64,000 nucleotides of DNA from PGYR01 sp041675005. Its GTDB lineage: Bacteria; Bacteroidota; Ignavibacteria; Kapaibacteriales; UBA2268. A program made the position numbers and the translations under genes. The notes below the pieces were generated by a model. That model was not told the DNA's origin. It was given only the letters and a program-made list of their open reading frames with translations, and searched no databases. Of the stretch, positions 7,604 to 17,619 are shown piece after piece. The stretch spans positions 1 to 64,000 of the forward strand of contig JBAYUQ010000006.1 of NCBI GenBank assembly GCA_041675005.1, read 5' to 3'. Within the stretch, counting starts at the first letter, position 1. Every line of letters starts with the position of its first letter.

Positions 7604-10240
7604 ATGTTTGGGAAATATACTAAGCTGATATCGCTATTTGCTTTAATTTTTGCAATGTCATATCTAAACATGACCGCAAAAGGAGTAGGTAGTACATCAT
7701 TATATATGTACGGAGCGATAATTGAAGCTACGGCTCAAGATGATTCGGATGGCGGGATTCTTGCCAATAAGGAAATCAGAATTATTAACCTCGGGCCTAT
7801 TATAAACCACTCCGGTGTAGATTATGCACCGACAATTTCAGCCGATGGTAAAACATTGTTCTATGTATCGAACAAACCGGGTAGTATCAAGACAGAAGAC
7901 GGTGAGTTATCACACGATTTCTGGGTAGCGAAGAAAGAAGATCGTATGGATACTGTCTTCAATCAACCCTATAACTTAGACCCTTCTAATAATATGGGAC
8001 TAAATGGGGTAAACACTACTCTCAACGAGGGTGCTGCTTCGATTGCTGCAGATAGACAAACTCTATATTTCACAGCTTGTAATAGACCAGATGGTCTTGG
8101 AAGTTGTGATATTTATAAAACATCTATTCAAGGTGACCAATGGGGTCGCCCTGTAAACTTAGGTAGAAACGTTAACTCTAAAAACTTCGATTCTCAACCT
8201 ACAATAGCGCCAGATCAAAGTAGAATATATTTTATTTCTACAAGAAAAGGTCCAAACTCTGATGGTGAAGAAGATTTAAAGAATTTCGATATTTGGTACT
8301 CTGACTATGACTTCGATTTGGAAGAATGGGGAGCATCTAAAAACTTAACTGCCATCAACACTCCTGGTAGAGACGTGTCACCTTTCATCGCAGCTGATGG
8401 GGTTACACTATTTTTTGCATCTGATGGACACAAGCCAAATTATGGCGGTCAAGATTTCTATGTAACTAGACTAGACCCAAGTAATGACTCATGGTCAAAA
8501 CCAGAAAATATCGGTGCACCTATTAATACAGAAAATGATGAGCAGTTTATAACGTTGCCTGCATCTGGTGATATCATCTATTTCTCTTCTCAAAGAGAAG
8601 ATTTAAGAGGAGCACAAGGAAGTTTTGATGTTTATATGGCATTCGTACCTTCATTCTTCAAAGCTGTCAGCTTAGCTGGTACAGTTAGAGATGAGTGTAC
8701 AGGCGAGTTTATCCCAGCACGTATCTCTATCAGAAACCCTATCACTGGTGAACTTTACTCAGATGAGCTAAACGAAGGTCACCAAACTTTCGAGAAAATC
8801 ATCACTAATGATTGGTACGGCGATCCTAAAGATAATAATAAGTATATCAACTTAGAAATAACTGCTGAGCACCCTAGCTATGGCAAAAGAACAATCGTTC
8901 AAAAAATAGAAAAACCTGATCAAACAAGCAAAGCTGGTGAAGCTGGAGCAATCGCTCTAGAATATAACGTAGATATTACTTTAGGTAATAAACCAGTTAT
9001 CAAAGCTAATGTGGATATGGCTGATTACGTAAAGAAAAACTCAGGTGCAAACCCTGCTATTGCTGGCTTCAACGGTCTAGTAATGGAAGAGGTTTTGAGC
9101 TGGGATTTGTATCCGTTATTGAACTATGTTTTCTTTGATATTGGATCTTCTACTTTACCAGATAGATATATTTCTTTCGATGGTTCGGGAGCTGCATTCA
9201 AAGCTAGCTTCACAGATACTACTATCCCTGGTGGGACTATGGATAAATACTATCACGTATTGAATATCTACGGTTTCAGATTGAACCAACATCCGAATGA
9301 AAAAATAACTCTAGTAGGTTGTAACGATAACACTAACACTGGTGAGAAAGGGAACTTGGAGCTATCTAAATCAAGAGCAGAAACTGTATTCAACTACTTG
9401 AACAAAGTATGGGGAATCAGTGCTGACAGAATGAAAATAGAATCAAGAAACTTCCCTGACATCAAATCTAATCCAAAAGATTCAATGGGTCTTGCAGAAA
9501 ACAGACGTGTTGAAATCCTTTGTGATAATTGGGAAGTAACTAAACCAGTATTCGAAAAAGACCCTAAGACATTCCCACAACCAGTGAAAATGAAATGGGA
9601 ATTGGAAAACGGTATTGACGAATCAATCATTGCTTCTAGAAGAATAGAAATTCAAAAAGGTAATGGAGATTGGAAAACTTTGAAAGAAATAGGAAGAACA
9701 GAATCACTATACGAGTGGGATTGGAAATCTGCTGATGGCAAATATCCTAAAAACGAAGAATCTTTCACAGCTAGATTAGTAGTAATATCAAAAGCAGGTA
9801 AAGAGTGTATCTCTGATCCAGTGACTGTACCAGTTATGCAAGTAACTTCTGAAATAAAACTTGTTACTCAAGGTGCTGATACTATGTACGAAAACTATAG
9901 CTTAATCCTATTCAAATTCAATAGCTATGACGCTGGACCACTTAACGATAAAATTATGAAAGATTATGTTTACAATCGTGTAAGACCAGAATCAGTAGTA
10001 GAAGTTATTGGACATACTGACGTAGTTGGACTTTACGAAACTAATGCTAAACTTTCTGTAAACAGAGCTAAGACAGTACATACAGGTATCAACAAAGAGT
10101 CTAAAGGCAAATATGCTGACTTGGAAATGCGTGGAGTTGGTGAAGATGAGCCGCTTTACGATAACGAGACACCTGAAGGTCGATTCTACAATAGAACAGT
10201 ACAAGTACTAATCAAAACTCCAGTTACTGGTAAAGAGTAA
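7604..10240 (+). CDS. PD40 beta-propeller protein with two OmpA-like domains
   Basis: This is a large periplasmic/outer-membrane-associated envelope protein (878 residues). After a hydrophobic N-terminal export signal (about 1-27) come PD40/WD40-like blades with ISADGKTLFYVSNKPG, IAADRQTLYFTA, IAPDQSRIYFIS, IAADGVTLFFAS and LPASGDIIYFSS (about 75-345). Next is a carboxypeptidase-regulatory-like beta domain (about 352-460). Then come two OmpA-like domains: one at about 500-640 ending LAENRRVEI, the other at about 755-870 with VVEVIGHTDVVG, NRAKTV and FYNRTVQV. OmpA domains bind peptidoglycan. PD40-OmpA fusions resemble PorE of the T9SS, so a T9SS-related or general tethering role is possible but not shown. 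Duplicated OmpA modules are the odd point. A strong terminator follows, so it is probably monocistronic. Confidence 0.88.
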   Translation: MFGKYTKLISLFALIFAMSYLNMTAKGVGSTSLYMYGAIIEATAQDDSDGGILANKEIRIINLGPIINHSGVDYAPTISADGKTLFYVSNKPGSIKTEDGELSHDFWVAKKEDRMDTVFNQPYNLDPSNNMGLNGVNTTLNEGAASIAADRQTLYFTACNRPDGLGSCDIYKTSIQGDQWGRPVNLGRNVNSKNFDSQPTIAPDQSRIYFISTRKGPNSDGEEDLKNFDIWYSDYDFDLEEWGASKNLTAINTPGRDVSPFIAADGVTLFFASDGHKPNYGGQDFYVTRLDPSNDSWSKPENIGAPINTENDEQFITLPASGDIIYFSSQREDLRGAQGSFDVYMAFVPSFFKAVSLAGTVRDECTGEFIPARISIRNPITGELYSDELNEGHQTFEKIITNDWYGDPKDNNKYINLEITAEHPSYGKRTIVQKIEKPDQTSKAGEAGAIALEYNVDITLGNKPVIKANVDMADYVKKNSGANPAIAGFNGLVMEEVLSWDLYPLLNYVFFDIGSSTLPDRYISFDGSGAAFKASFTDTTIPGGTMDKYYHVLNIYGFRLNQHPNEKITLVGCNDNTNTGEKGNLELSKSRAETVFNYLNKVWGISADRMKIESRNFPDIKSNPKDSMGLAENRRVEILCDNWEVTKPVFEKDPKTFPQPVKMKWELENGIDESIIASRRIEIQKGNGDWKTLKEIGRTESLYEWDWKSADGKYPKNEESFTARLVVISKAGKECISDPVTVPVMQVTSEIKLVTQGADTMYENYSLILFKFNSYDAGPLNDKIMKDYVYNRVRPESVVEVIGHTDVVGLYETNAKLSVNRAKTVHTGINKESKGKYADLEMRGVGEDEPLYDNETPEGRFYNRTVQVLIKTPVTGKE

Positions 10241-10270
10241 TAAAAAGTTAAATATCAGTAAATTATTTTC

Positions 10271-10299
10271 AAGCCCCGTATTTTATACGGGGCTTTTTT
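10271..10299 (+). terminator. Strong intrinsic terminator
   Basis: AAGCCCCGTAT (10271-10281) and ATACGGGGCTT (10285-10295) form a perfect 11-bp stem with a TTT loop, followed by a T-run to 10299. It ends the OmpA-family transcript just before rnhA. Confidence 0.95.
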
Positions 10300-10317
10300 A
10301 TTATAAATTGCATTTAT

Positions 10318-10950
10318 ATGAAAAACGAATTGAATATTTATACAGACGGATCATGTCTGAAAAACCCAGGGCCAGGTGGTTGGGGTATAGTAGTTATACT
10401 GCCCGACGGCAAGATAGAGGAATACTCCAAGGGGTTCACGCTGACTACAAACTCCCGAATGGAAATGAAGGCGATGTATATGGCGCTAAAATATGCTGAG
10501 AAACACGGAAAAGGAAAAGTGAATATACACTCCGATTCCAATTTTATAATCCAAGCTTTTACCCAACATTGGTTGGATGGATGGGTGAAAAAGGGATGGA
10601 AAAAGCAGAAGAACGAACCAGTAGCCAACGCGGATATTTGGAAGAAAATATATCCGCTCTTCAAAAAGTTAGATGTGAATTTCCTCAAAGTGAAAGCACA
10701 TAGTGGCATAGAGCACAACGAACAAGTTGATGAGCTGGCTAGAGCAGCAGCGATGGGTAGTGATTTGCTAGTCGATGAGGGGTATATCCCTAATGGAGAC
10801 AACCCACAAACTTCTATTCTAGATACGAAACAAGAGAACAAAATAGCATTAGAAAACGTTTTATCGAATGGAGTTCCATCAATAAAGATAAAAAGTGGGA
10901 CGAAATCCATAACTATAACTAAACAACAATTGGAAGATTTTTTAAAATGA
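10318..10950 (+). CDS. rnhA: Ribonuclease HI
   Basis: Cleaves the RNA strand of RNA-DNA hybrids. The N-terminal 150 residues are a full RNase H domain with the metal-binding acids Asp10 (YTDGS), Glu49 (SRMEM), Asp73 (HSDS) and Asp138 (VDELAR), and the catalytic-loop His128 (KAHSG). The basic region around WVKKGWKKQK matches the substrate-binding handle of E. coli RNase HI. About 60 extra C-terminal residues (NPQTSILDTKQENK onward) extend beyond the usual 155 and are of unknown use. ATG 10318 directly precedes the first beta strand. The stop overlaps the next start (ATGA), indicating an operon with the DUF1460 and MFS genes. Confidence 0.96.
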   Translation: MKNELNIYTDGSCLKNPGPGGWGIVVILPDGKIEEYSKGFTLTTNSRMEMKAMYMALKYAEKHGKGKVNIHSDSNFIIQAFTQHWLDGWVKKGWKKQKNEPVANADIWKKIYPLFKKLDVNFLKVKAHSGIEHNEQVDELARAAAMGSDLLVDEGYIPNGDNPQTSILDTKQENKIALENVLSNGVPSIKIKSGTKSITITKQQLEDFLK

Positions 10951-11801
10951 GCTTCAATAATATACTTTACGTTGCATTATTCCTATTATTCGGATTTGGA
11001 GTTACTCGAGCATCTGAAACAGAGGAAAAGAGATTCGCAAAAATAGTAAAGAAAGCAACTAGTGAGGATTGGGCTTCTCTACCTTATGGAGAGCTAATAG
11101 TAAAAGTTGGTAAGGAGTTTTTAGGAGTGCCGTATGTAGGTGGCACATTAGATAAAGATGCAGCTGAAAGTTGTACGATAGAGTTAGACAAACTAGATTG
11201 TGTCACATACTTTGAGCTAACACTAGCTGTCGCAGATGCGCTAATAACGGAAGACGATCCGACATTCAGTAGTTTATATGACAGAGTACAATACACCAGA
11301 TACCGCGAAGGACTAATAGACGGATACGAGAGTAGATTGCACTATACTGCAGATTGGATTTTCGATAATATCGAGAAAGGTGTAGTCGAAGATATTACCG
11401 AGGAATTGGGTGGAGTACCACTAGAACTGAATGTGTACTTTATGTCAAAAAATGCAAGTAAGTACCCTATGCTAAAAGGAAACAAAGCTCTAATAGCCAA
11501 GATTAAGAAAACAGAAGAAGATATAAACTCCAACCCTGCTTTTTATATTCCGAAAGAGAATGTAACTGATATCATGGAAGATTTACAAGATGGTGACATA
11601 GTTGCATTCGTTACGAGTATAGATGGGCTAGATTACGGACATATAGGCCTAGTAAACAAAGAAGACGGTACGGCACGGCTTATGCACGCTTCTACTACTG
11701 CCAAGAAAGTAGTACTAGACACAACAATAGACGAATACATAGACGGTGTGAGCAAGTTTACTGGTATCACGGTACTTCGTCCAATAGCACCCTTGAAGTA
11801 A
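10947..11801 (+). CDS. DUF1460 family (NlpC/P60-like) amidase, exported
   Basis: The 284-residue protein begins with a signal peptide (about 1-22) and then matches the DUF1460 family of cysteine amidase/peptidase-like proteins. Recognisable motifs are FLGVPYVGGTLD, LDCVTYFELTLAVADAL with the presumed nucleophilic cysteine, RLHYTADWI, LQDGDIVAFV, YGHIGLV with the likely catalytic histidine, and LMHASTTAKKVV. Family members with known structure resemble NlpC/P60 cell-wall enzymes, so a role in cutting peptidoglycan peptides is inferred. It overlaps rnhA by four bases and its stop is directly followed by the permease start codon, suggesting the amidase and permease act together, perhaps in recovering cell-wall fragments. 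Confidence 0.85.
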   Translation: MSFNNILYVALFLLFGFGVTRASETEEKRFAKIVKKATSEDWASLPYGELIVKVGKEFLGVPYVGGTLDKDAAESCTIELDKLDCVTYFELTLAVADALITEDDPTFSSLYDRVQYTRYREGLIDGYESRLHYTADWIFDNIEKGVVEDITEELGGVPLELNVYFMSKNASKYPMLKGNKALIAKIKKTEEDINSNPAFYIPKENVTDIMEDLQDGDIVAFVTSIDGLDYGHIGLVNKEDGTARLMHASTTAKKVVLDTTIDEYIDGVSKFTGITVLRPIAPLK

Positions 11802-13220
11802 ATGTCAGTATTGAGCAGATTCAATTTCCCACGAGAATATTACTTACTGAATTTGATATTCATGTTGGAACGTACTGCTTGGTTTATTTTGATAATCCAA
11901 ATCCCGATTTTCATTGCCCAAAAAGGTGAAGGTGGACTTGGCTTTTCACAAGCAGATAAAGGTATCATATACCTTTATTGGGTTATTTTACAGAATAGTC
12001 TCCCCCTTTTAACGGGAAGGATAATAGACAATAGCAATAAGAAGAAATCACTTTTATTACTCTCCTGTGCTATTTTTTTTATAGCGTTCCTATCCATAGG
12101 TCTTTACCATAATCTAATTGGATTGTTAGTAGGTATTACTCTAGTCTCTATCGGAGTGAGTATATTCAACCCACTGATGAAAGGTCAGATCGGAAATTTA
12201 ATTGATAAAAATAATGGTTCTTTCGGTTGGGGTTTGCACTTTTGGTTATACAATCTTGCTATATTCGCTTTCGGAGTACCTTATTCCAAATACCTAAGAG
12301 AGCAAGGTTGGGACTATGTCTTCGTTGGTGCTGGGTTGCTCTATGTATTAGCACTCGTTTTTTCGCTACTATTCAAATCTGAGACAATAGTAGAAAAACC
12401 AAAATCAAGTGTTAAGATCAATCTACAAGAAACAATAACTGTATTCAAAAGGAATTACAATTTCGTTTTGCTTATCTCTATGTCGGGATTCGCTGTACTA
12501 TTCATGCAATTCTACGAGACTTTGCCAAATTTCATATATGATTGGTCTGACACAAGTAATATAGTCGGCTCTCTCAAATTAAACCAAGTATTCACAATGG
12601 ATACTTGGGCTGGTAAAGGCATCTCATTCGAATGGTTATATAATATAAATACCGGTTTGACTTTACTGCTATTACTACCATTTTCTATTTACCTAAAAAA
12701 GTATAGTATAGTCAATACTCTATTCGTGGGGGTGGCATTAGTTGTCATTGGCTTTGGGCTTAGTATAATCTATCAGAATGGAGCTTTCCTTATACTAGGG
12801 TTCGTAGTATATACTATAGGCGAACTAATAACTAATCCAAAGTACACCGAATACTTCGATGGTATTTCACTAAAAAATGAACAATCTACCCACATGGGTT
12901 TACTCTTTATATCCAATCTGATTGGTTACCCAATAGGAGCGGTACTGGGTGGTTATATGTACGGCAACTACGGAGAGAAGGCGGCGTTAGCACAGCAGTA
13001 TTTGTCAACCAAATTTGGACAGAATATAGAGATAGAAAATGCTATTTCTGTACTAAAGGTTAATCTAGGTTTTAGTGATATACAGGTAACAAATATGCTT
13101 TGGTCATATTACAATCCTATGATTGCTTTTCTGCCATTTTTACTAATTGGAATTTTGTCTTTGGGGGGAATACTAATTTATAAGAATCTAATTATTCGAA
13201 ATAAGTATATTCATAAATAA
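11802..13220 (+). CDS. Major facilitator superfamily permease
   Basis: A 472-residue inner-membrane protein with about 12 hydrophobic segments in two halves separated by a central loop (residues about 190-210). The loop after TM2 (TGRIIDNSNKKKSLL) resembles the conserved MFS G-x-x-x-D-x-x-x-x-R/K motif. The N-terminal MLERTAWF and the overall layout recall peptide-type (POT/PTR) transporters, but the substrate cannot be read from sequence. The ATG abuts the preceding stop (TAA-ATG), so translation is coupled to the DUF1460 amidase gene. The last 29 bases overlap the convergent lipoprotein gene. Confidence 0.85.
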   Translation: MSVLSRFNFPREYYLLNLIFMLERTAWFILIIQIPIFIAQKGEGGLGFSQADKGIIYLYWVILQNSLPLLTGRIIDNSNKKKSLLLLSCAIFFIAFLSIGLYHNLIGLLVGITLVSIGVSIFNPLMKGQIGNLIDKNNGSFGWGLHFWLYNLAIFAFGVPYSKYLREQGWDYVFVGAGLLYVLALVFSLLFKSETIVEKPKSSVKINLQETITVFKRNYNFVLLISMSGFAVLFMQFYETLPNFIYDWSDTSNIVGSLKLNQVFTMDTWAGKGISFEWLYNINTGLTLLLLLPFSIYLKKYSIVNTLFVGVALVVIGFGLSIIYQNGAFLILGFVVYTIGELITNPKYTEYFDGISLKNEQSTHMGLLFISNLIGYPIGAVLGGYMYGNYGEKAALAQQYLSTKFGQNIEIENAISVLKVNLGFSDIQVTNMLWSYYNPMIAFLPFLLIGILSLGGILIYKNLIIRNKYIHK

Positions 13221-13926
13221 ATTTCTCAACTATCGAACCACTACTATTCTTAATTATTTCCGATTTTATTCTGCCATCTTTATCTATAGCATAACCAGTA
13301 ATAAAGAATACATTACCCTTATTGTCTGAAGTTATCTTCTCGAAATAATTATCGTTAGTTATATACACTATACTGTCTTTCTGAGCAACAGACCCATCAC
13401 TTTCAAAAGTATAACGAACAGTTAGATTACCATCAACATACTGATTATCGTACTTGGTTCTATCGTCACAACCATCAACACCTTCGCACCTAACAATCTC
13501 AGTAATATTACCGTTTATATCATATTTTAGTTGTTCGTTGTCTAGTACTTCACCGGATTTATTAGTAGTTTTTTTGCTAACTATTTTACCATTTTCCAAC
13601 ACATATTGATGTAGAAGAATACCAATAGTATCGCCATTAGAAAATTTAATTTCCTGTTCCGAGCTATTACCATCCTTATAACTATATTCAGATGTAGATT
13701 GCAACTTACCATTCTGGTTATATTCTACCTTTGAGATTATATCTCCTCTAGAATTGAATACCTTATATGATACTTTACTTATTTTATGATCATCTATAGT
13801 CGAAACACGCCATTTCGTTTCTGATCTAACTTGTAATGTCTCATCATATTGGGGACCCAAAGCATTCTCACACCCTACGAATGGGAGTATAGCAGCTAAA
13901 AGTAATATGTATGAAAGTTTTCTCAA
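13192..13926 (-). CDS. Lipoprotein with toxin_2/MORN-like YD-type repeats, unknown function
   Basis: The 244-residue protein starts with a lipoprotein signal and lipobox (LPFVGC, Cys19). The mature part repeats short beta-hairpin-like phrases of the type Y-x-x-x-G-x-x-x-x (YNQNGKLQSTSEYSY, YDINGNITEIVR, YAIDKDGRIKSEI, NSSGSIVEKFIYEY), which occur in many Bacteroidota lipoproteins. No enzyme motif is seen. The start is TTG 13926, because no ATG or GTG lies between it and the signal peptide. The gene overlaps the convergent MFS gene by 29 bases. It lies downstream of the large T9SS cargo gene but is separated from it by a terminator. Confidence 0.75.
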   Translation of the reverse strand: MRKLSYILLLAAILPFVGCENALGPQYDETLQVRSETKWRVSTIDDHKISKVSYKVFNSRGDIISKVEYNQNGKLQSTSEYSYKDGNSSEQEIKFSNGDTIGILLHQYVLENGKIVSKKTTNKSGEVLDNEQLKYDINGNITEIVRCEGVDGCDDRTKYDNQYVDGNLTVRYTFESDGSVAQKDSIVYITNDNYFEKITSDNKGNVFFITGYAIDKDGRIKSEIIKNSSGSIVEKFIYEYTYFE

Positions 13927-13971
13927 AAAAATACTGTTTTAAATGTTGTTTAAACTACAAAAAATAATTGT

Positions 13972-14003
13972 AAAAAAAAAGCTCTATATTACTATAGAGC
14001 TTT
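13972..14003 (-). terminator. Intrinsic terminator of the FN3/propeller T9SS cargo gene
   Basis: On the minus strand an 11-bp perfect stem AAAGCTCTATA/TATAGAGCTTT (14003-13993 with 13988-13978, four-base loop) is followed by a run of T (13980-13972). It lies 23 bases past the stop of the cargo gene. Confidence 0.93.
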
Positions 14004-14025
14004 AAATTTGATAAATATTTTATAT

Positions 14026-17000
14026 TTATTTTATTTTATTGAGGTTAAACATATATCTACTTCCCTTTCCTTCGAGTATCAGATAATAAGTCCCACTAGT
14101 CAAATTAGCTAAACTTAGCTGCTGTATAGAGGTAATTATACCTACAGTTCTTAACTCTTGGCCAGTTTGGCTGATTAGAGTAGCACTATCTATATTCTGA
14201 GCTAACTCAACTGGTATATTGATAGTTACTTCTTCGCCAGCCGGATTCGGATAAATAGATATACCCGATTCAGATGCTGATAGAACAGAGCCGATAACAG
14301 CGTCTTCTGTAGTGAATGACCATTCTTCCGACCAATCATTTCCAGTCTCACCTTCGAATGCCATAACTCTCCAATAGTAAGTCTGTTCCTCTTCAAAATC
14401 ATATACATCCTTAGAGTTAGTGGTTATGTTCGAATCATTATAGAATAAGTTAGTGAAACTTTCATTTTTAGATATTTGTAAATTGTAAGTTTCGGCACCT
14501 GGAGTAGTTTCCCATTTGAACAAGACTGATTTCTTTTCAATATCTATAGACCCATTTGCTGGGGCTAGTAGTGCAGTTCTAGCAAGACCAGTAGAGAAGT
14601 TCCATGGTACAGTCCAAGGGCTTACTGTATCGTTCAGAACAGCTCTTACTCTCCAATAATATGTTTTGTTAGTTTCGACAGAAGTAAGTTCGAAATTATG
14701 ATCAGGTAAAGCCGATTGTTCAACAACAAATGGACCTGAGAACTCTGGTTTCAGAGATACTTGTAAATCATACTTATACCCTTTTATTTCTGACCAATCT
14801 AATAGCACTGGAGCTTGGTGTCCACCACTATTATTAGCTGGGCTAATATGCATAGGTCTTTCTTGACCAGTTTTAAATGACCAGATTTCTGACCACGGAC
14901 CTTTTACGTGGTTAGTATCCGTTGCTCTAACTCTCCAATAGTAATTGGCATTTGCCTCTAATTCAGAAAGTGGTTGTTGTACTGCACCCAGTGTTTGGTT
15001 ATCTTGAGCTGGAATTGAGAAATCAGCAAAACGTGAAATCTGGATTTGATAATCAACTGCTTCATCTACTTTTTTCCACGTAAAGAGAACTGCGTCTGGT
15101 TGATTAGCAGCATTATTCAAAGGTAAAGTAAGTACAGGTGCAGCAAGTACGGTTCTAAACTTCCATATTTCTGAAAGTTGTCCTTGGCTACCATCCTCTC
15201 CTTCTACCACAGCGGCCCAATAGTAGTGTGTAAGAGGTGTTAATTTCTCATTAACTGCTAGTGTATAAGTAGTGTCTGTTAAACCAGTTTTAGTTAGCAC
15301 CACATTAGTCATAGCAGCATCAGTAGCTACTATTAACTTATACTTATCTGCATCTTTTACTGACGACCATAAGAAAGTTGGAGTATGTGAAACTGAAATA
15401 GTATCTTTCACTGGTTCTATAAGTGTAGGCGGACCTATTAATGTAGTAAATTCATTAACTGACGACCAGTTACTATATACACCACCTGTTTTGCCTCTAA
15501 CTCTAAAAAAGTACTTAGTGTTTGGATTCAATTTATAGAATATATCATAGTAAGTGTTCGCTGTGATTATATCTTCGTAAGAGAAAGTGAAACTCTTGTT
15601 AGCAGAGATTTGGAAATTATACAAATCAGCTTTACCCGAAGTACTCCAATCAAACGATAAATCTAATGGTTGATTCAAAGATTCATTTATTGGGCTTGCT
15701 AACTGAGGCACACCCATCTTGTTTCTGTTATTATACTTATAGAGAAGTGAACCAGAAAACATCAAATCTGCATCTGAGTTTACAGCCATTTCGTAAATTC
15801 TACCAGTGTGGTAACCAGATTGCAATGAATCCCATTCTACTCCGCCATTTGTAGAGTGGTAAACTCCCCAATGTTGACTCAAACCAACATATAGTTCATT
15901 AGCTGAAGCGACCACAAAAGATGCTACTGATTGGTCAGGTTGTGATTGACCAAAATCACGAGCAGCTATTGGGATATCCAATTTACTAAAGCTAGTAGCA
16001 TTATTCTTAGATACATATAGTCCTTCATAAGTAGCAGCATATAAATTACCATAAGCAAAACTTAATTTACTTATTGTTTTATTTAAGCTATATCCAGTGT
16101 TACTGAAAGTAGCACCACCATCAGTAGATTTGAATAATTTATTTACCATTTGTGCATCAGGTCTGAATAAATAGATGTTATTATTAGCATCCGCCTCTAA
16201 TAGACAACCACTCGATGCGTCATCTGGATAATTTTGTATTCTAGTCCAAGCGGCTCCACCATCAGTTGATTTGTATAGCTCTTGTCTCACAGTTGGCGGC
16301 ATTCCTTCGATGAAGAACATAATGATCGAATATACATCGCCATTTGGAGCCACAACCAAATCCATCATTGAGTCATCATTGTCACCAGGAGTGACTTTAG
16401 TCCAAGTATTACCTTTATCTGTAGAGATTACGGCATCATTATTATTTATACCTATCAAATTCCCATTTACGTATTTTAATCTATTGACCATACCACCTGG
16501 ATAGTTTGTAAGCTCAGTCCAATCTGTACCCAAATTTGAGGATTTGTACATTTTATCATTTACATTCAATACAAAATCAGATCCAGTGTTAACAATAAAA
16601 CTAGTAACACCATAAGGGTCTAAAGAAACTTTGTCCCAATTTTTCCCTTTATTAGTACTCTTTACTAAACCCCTATCAAAATCATAGGCAAGTAAAGTAC
16701 CATTTGAAAGTTGAGTCATATCAACTACACCAAAATTTCTTAGTATAGAAGGTAGCCACTCTGTATATGGTTGTGCGTTATAGAACCAAATACCATTTTC
16801 TCTAGTACCGACTACGGCACCTTCACTAGTATATTCGAAACAAGTGATTCCATTATCTTTTAGAGAGTCTGCTTCTGGTTGGTATTTGACCCACTGCAAA
16901 GCATCATTATTCGACTCCATCAGTCCCTTGTCATTCGTAGCCATTAGTATTATATCACTACTGATAACTGAAATCTGATTTATGAATTTTGTATTATTTG

Positions 17001-17619
17001 TACCAGAGTTTGCTCTCCTCCAATTATCTCCCTTATCAGTAGAGCGATATACACCGTCTCCATAAGAGCCAGCTAATAGAGTAGAGTCCATAGTAAGTGC
17101 TATAGCAGTTATGTGCATAGACTCTAATACAACATTTTGTCCATTATTATCTTTCGATCTATTCAAAGAAGCCCAAGTAGTACCAGCATCTTTAGATACG
17201 AATAACCCTGAACCATAAGTACCTACGTAGATAGTATTGTCATCGAATCTACTTACATAAATAGACGTAACATTCATACTCGAATCAAAAGATAATTTAG
17301 TCCATAAATTCCCATCGTTTTTCGAAACATATATACCGTCACCTTGTGTCCCAACATAGACAACACCCTTACTGTCGAAAACAATATCATTTATATATAG
17401 ATTATTCAATCCATTGTTCTTAGTTTGGAATGCTTGACCACCGTTCGTGGAAGTGTATATACCATCTCCCCATGTCCCGACAAATACCATATCTGACTTA
17501 TTTGCTTTCAATACATTCAGCCCTTTATAGCCAGGTGCCTTTACTTTTACCACTGTCTCATTCGAATACGAAGTATAAGTAATTAAACAAACAATCATTA
17601 GTAGTAGTAATTTTTTCAT
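14026..17619 (-). CDS. Secreted sortilin/BNR propeller protein with five FN3-like modules and T9SS sorting domain
   Basis: A 1197-residue exported protein. After the signal peptide (1-about 20) come many blades of the BNR/sortilin type with repeated VGTWGDGIYTSTNGG, YVGTQGDGIYVSKNDG, YKSSNLGTDW and FKSTDGGATF phrases (to about residue 650). Then come five fibronectin-III-like domains, each opening with P-x-L-x-x-P-x-[ND] and ending in Y-[YF]-W-R-V (about 655-1105), and a type A T9SS sorting domain (SIYPNPAGEEVTINIP to the C-terminus). It is probably exported by T9SS and surface-attached; the ligand is unknown. I chose ATG 17619 over TTG 17631 because the signal peptide MKKLLLLMIV begins there. 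Terminated by the hairpin at 13972-14003. Confidence 0.88.
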   Translation of the reverse strand: MKKLLLLMIVCLITYTSYSNETVVKVKAPGYKGLNVLKANKSDMVFVGTWGDGIYTSTNGGQAFQTKNNGLNNLYINDIVFDSKGVVYVGTQGDGIYVSKNDGNLWTKLSFDSSMNVTSIYVSRFDDNTIYVGTYGSGLFVSKDAGTTWASLNRSKDNNGQNVVLESMHITAIALTMDSTLLAGSYGDGVYRSTDKGDNWRRANSGTNNTKFINQISVISSDIILMATNDKGLMESNNDALQWVKYQPEADSLKDNGITCFEYTSEGAVVGTRENGIWFYNAQPYTEWLPSILRNFGVVDMTQLSNGTLLAYDFDRGLVKSTNKGKNWDKVSLDPYGVTSFIVNTGSDFVLNVNDKMYKSSNLGTDWTELTNYPGGMVNRLKYVNGNLIGINNNDAVISTDKGNTWTKVTPGDNDDSMMDLVVAPNGDVYSIIMFFIEGMPPTVRQELYKSTDGGAAWTRIQNYPDDASSGCLLEADANNNIYLFRPDAQMVNKLFKSTDGGATFSNTGYSLNKTISKLSFAYGNLYAATYEGLYVSKNNATSFSKLDIPIAARDFGQSQPDQSVASFVVASANELYVGLSQHWGVYHSTNGGVEWDSLQSGYHTGRIYEMAVNSDADLMFSGSLLYKYNNRNKMGVPQLASPINESLNQPLDLSFDWSTSGKADLYNFQISANKSFTFSYEDIITANTYYDIFYKLNPNTKYFFRVRGKTGGVYSNWSSVNEFTTLIGPPTLIEPVKDTISVSHTPTFLWSSVKDADKYKLIVATDAAMTNVVLTKTGLTDTTYTLAVNEKLTPLTHYYWAAVVEGEDGSQGQLSEIWKFRTVLAAPVLTLPLNNAANQPDAVLFTWKKVDEAVDYQIQISRFADFSIPAQDNQTLGAVQQPLSELEANANYYWRVRATDTNHVKGPWSEIWSFKTGQERPMHISPANNSGGHQAPVLLDWSEIKGYKYDLQVSLKPEFSGPFVVEQSALPDHNFELTSVETNKTYYWRVRAVLNDTVSPWTVPWNFSTGLARTALLAPANGSIDIEKKSVLFKWETTPGAETYNLQISKNESFTNLFYNDSNITTNSKDVYDFEEEQTYYWRVMAFEGETGNDWSEEWSFTTEDAVIGSVLSASESGISIYPNPAGEEVTINIPVELAQNIDSATLISQTGQELRTVGIITSIQQLSLANLTSGTYYLILEGKGSRYMFNLNKIK

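Noticed and set aside
10338..10910. 190-codon open frame antisense to rnhA
   Set aside because: It lies wholly within a gene with all catalytic residues; its translation has no domain pattern and no ribosome-binding site.
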